A stretch of DNA of 64,000 nt, from contig CAMLLU010000027.1 of NCBI GenBank assembly GCA_946480925.1, positions 1 to 64,000 of the forward strand, written 5' to 3'. This document shows, one piece after another, positions 63,759 to 64,000 of the stretch (its first letter is position 1; every line of letters begins with the position of its first letter). The stretch comes from an uncultured Rivibacter sp. (GTDB lineage Bacteria > Pseudomonadota > Gammaproteobacteria > Burkholderiales > Burkholderiaceae). Position numbers and translations under genes: made by a program. The notes under the pieces are model-generated. The model worked only from the letters and a program-made list of their open reading frames with translations, searched no databases and had not been told where the DNA came from.

Positions 63759-64000
63759 ATGCTCGATCGCATCCGCGCGTCGATCCCGGCGCTCCCCCCC
63801 GCCGAACAGCGCGTGGCCAAGCTCGTGCTGGCCGACCCGCGCAGCTTCGCCAGCCTGCCGGTGGCCGAGTTGGCAGAGCGCTCGCACGTGAGCAAGCCGA
63901 CGGTGGTGCGCTTCTGCCGCAGCGTGGGCTACGACGGCTTGGCTGACTTCAAGCTCAAGCTGGCTGGTAGCGTGAACGAAGGCGTGCCTTTCGTACACCG
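63759..64000 (+). CDS. RpiR-family regulator, HexR-like (partial, runs off the window)
   Basis: The visible N-terminus has 80 residues with the RpiR helix-turn-helix: ELAERSHVSKPTVVRFCRSV. The start is ATG 63759 or GTG 63750, which overlaps nothing but directly follows the zwf stop. The sugar-isomerase (SIS) domain expected for HexR lies beyond the window. HexR proteins repress zwf and Entner-Doudoroff genes in response to KDPG. Confidence 0.85.
   Translation, partial: MLDRIRASIPALPPAEQRVAKLVLADPRSFASLPVAELAERSHVSKPTVVRFCRSVGYDGLADFKLKLAGSVNEGVPFVH

Overview
The window is a high-GC betaproteobacterial chromosome segment, most likely from the order Burkholderiales (the Rubrivivax, Leptothrix or Methylibium neighbourhood). 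The reasons are the many periplasmic Bug/TctC binding proteins, the gene orders (prfA-prmC-grx; rplU-rpmA-obgE-proB; tal-pgi next to zwf and an RpiR-type regulator) and the protein sequences. Genus is inferred only from gene content.

Region 1 (1-12104) is an integrated element of about 12 kb in the 3' end of an elongator tRNA-Met(CAU) gene. A perfect 50-bp direct repeat, at 6-55 and 12055-12104, marks both ends. The core is a filamentous (inovirus) prophage. It has a tyrosine integrase, a repressor-like gene with a dyad operator, an excisionase-like gene, an HUH rolling-circle Rep, a putative ssDNA-binding protein, small membrane proteins, a major coat protein followed by a terminator, an adsorption protein, a DUF2523 (pVI-like) protein, a Zot/pI ATPase and a pIV secretin. 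It carries two cargo modules. At the left end is a type II restriction-modification pair (PD-(D/E)XK nuclease plus C5-cytosine methyltransferase). At the right end is an unknown 98-aa gene plus a DEDDh exonuclease, bracketed by two copies of a 13-bp perfect dyad. The non-coding right end holds a 29-bp palindrome, a 94-nt imperfect hairpin and repeated GTCAAC motifs, which are candidates for packaging signal, origin and integrase arm sites.

Region 2 (12105-41081) starts with a YihY-family membrane protein. It continues into a large set of acyl-CoA catabolism genes, nearly all on the plus strand: a racemase-like CoA-transferase family protein, AraC and LysR regulators, three Bug solute-binding proteins, three acyl-CoA ligases, two thiolase-fold proteins, paired MaoC-type hydratases, two acyl-CoA dehydrogenases, two thioesterases, two SDRs, an enoyl-CoA hydratase, a nitronate-monooxygenase-like flavoprotein, a DUF35 protein and an MmgE/PrpD protein. 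One thiolase-fold protein lacks the nucleophilic cysteine and follows a DUF35 gene, which suggests a retro-aldolase rather than a thiolase. Two or three operons share a 25-bp upstream element. The pathway substrate cannot be read from the sequence. In the middle (29015-33068) lie a secreted BNR/Asp-box protein and a small group of unknown envelope genes, including an L,D-transpeptidase-like protein.

Region 3 (41297-64000) is housekeeping: miaB, queD/queE, hemA-prfA-prmC, a monothiol glutaredoxin, ubiX, a lytic transglycosylase, a YeiB-type membrane protein, proS and rppH (divergent around a 16-bp palindrome), a decayed EamA transporter, proB, obgE, rpmA and rplU, ispB, tRNA-Pro(CGG), a HAD hydrolase, pgi, tal, zwf and the start of an RpiR/HexR-type regulator.
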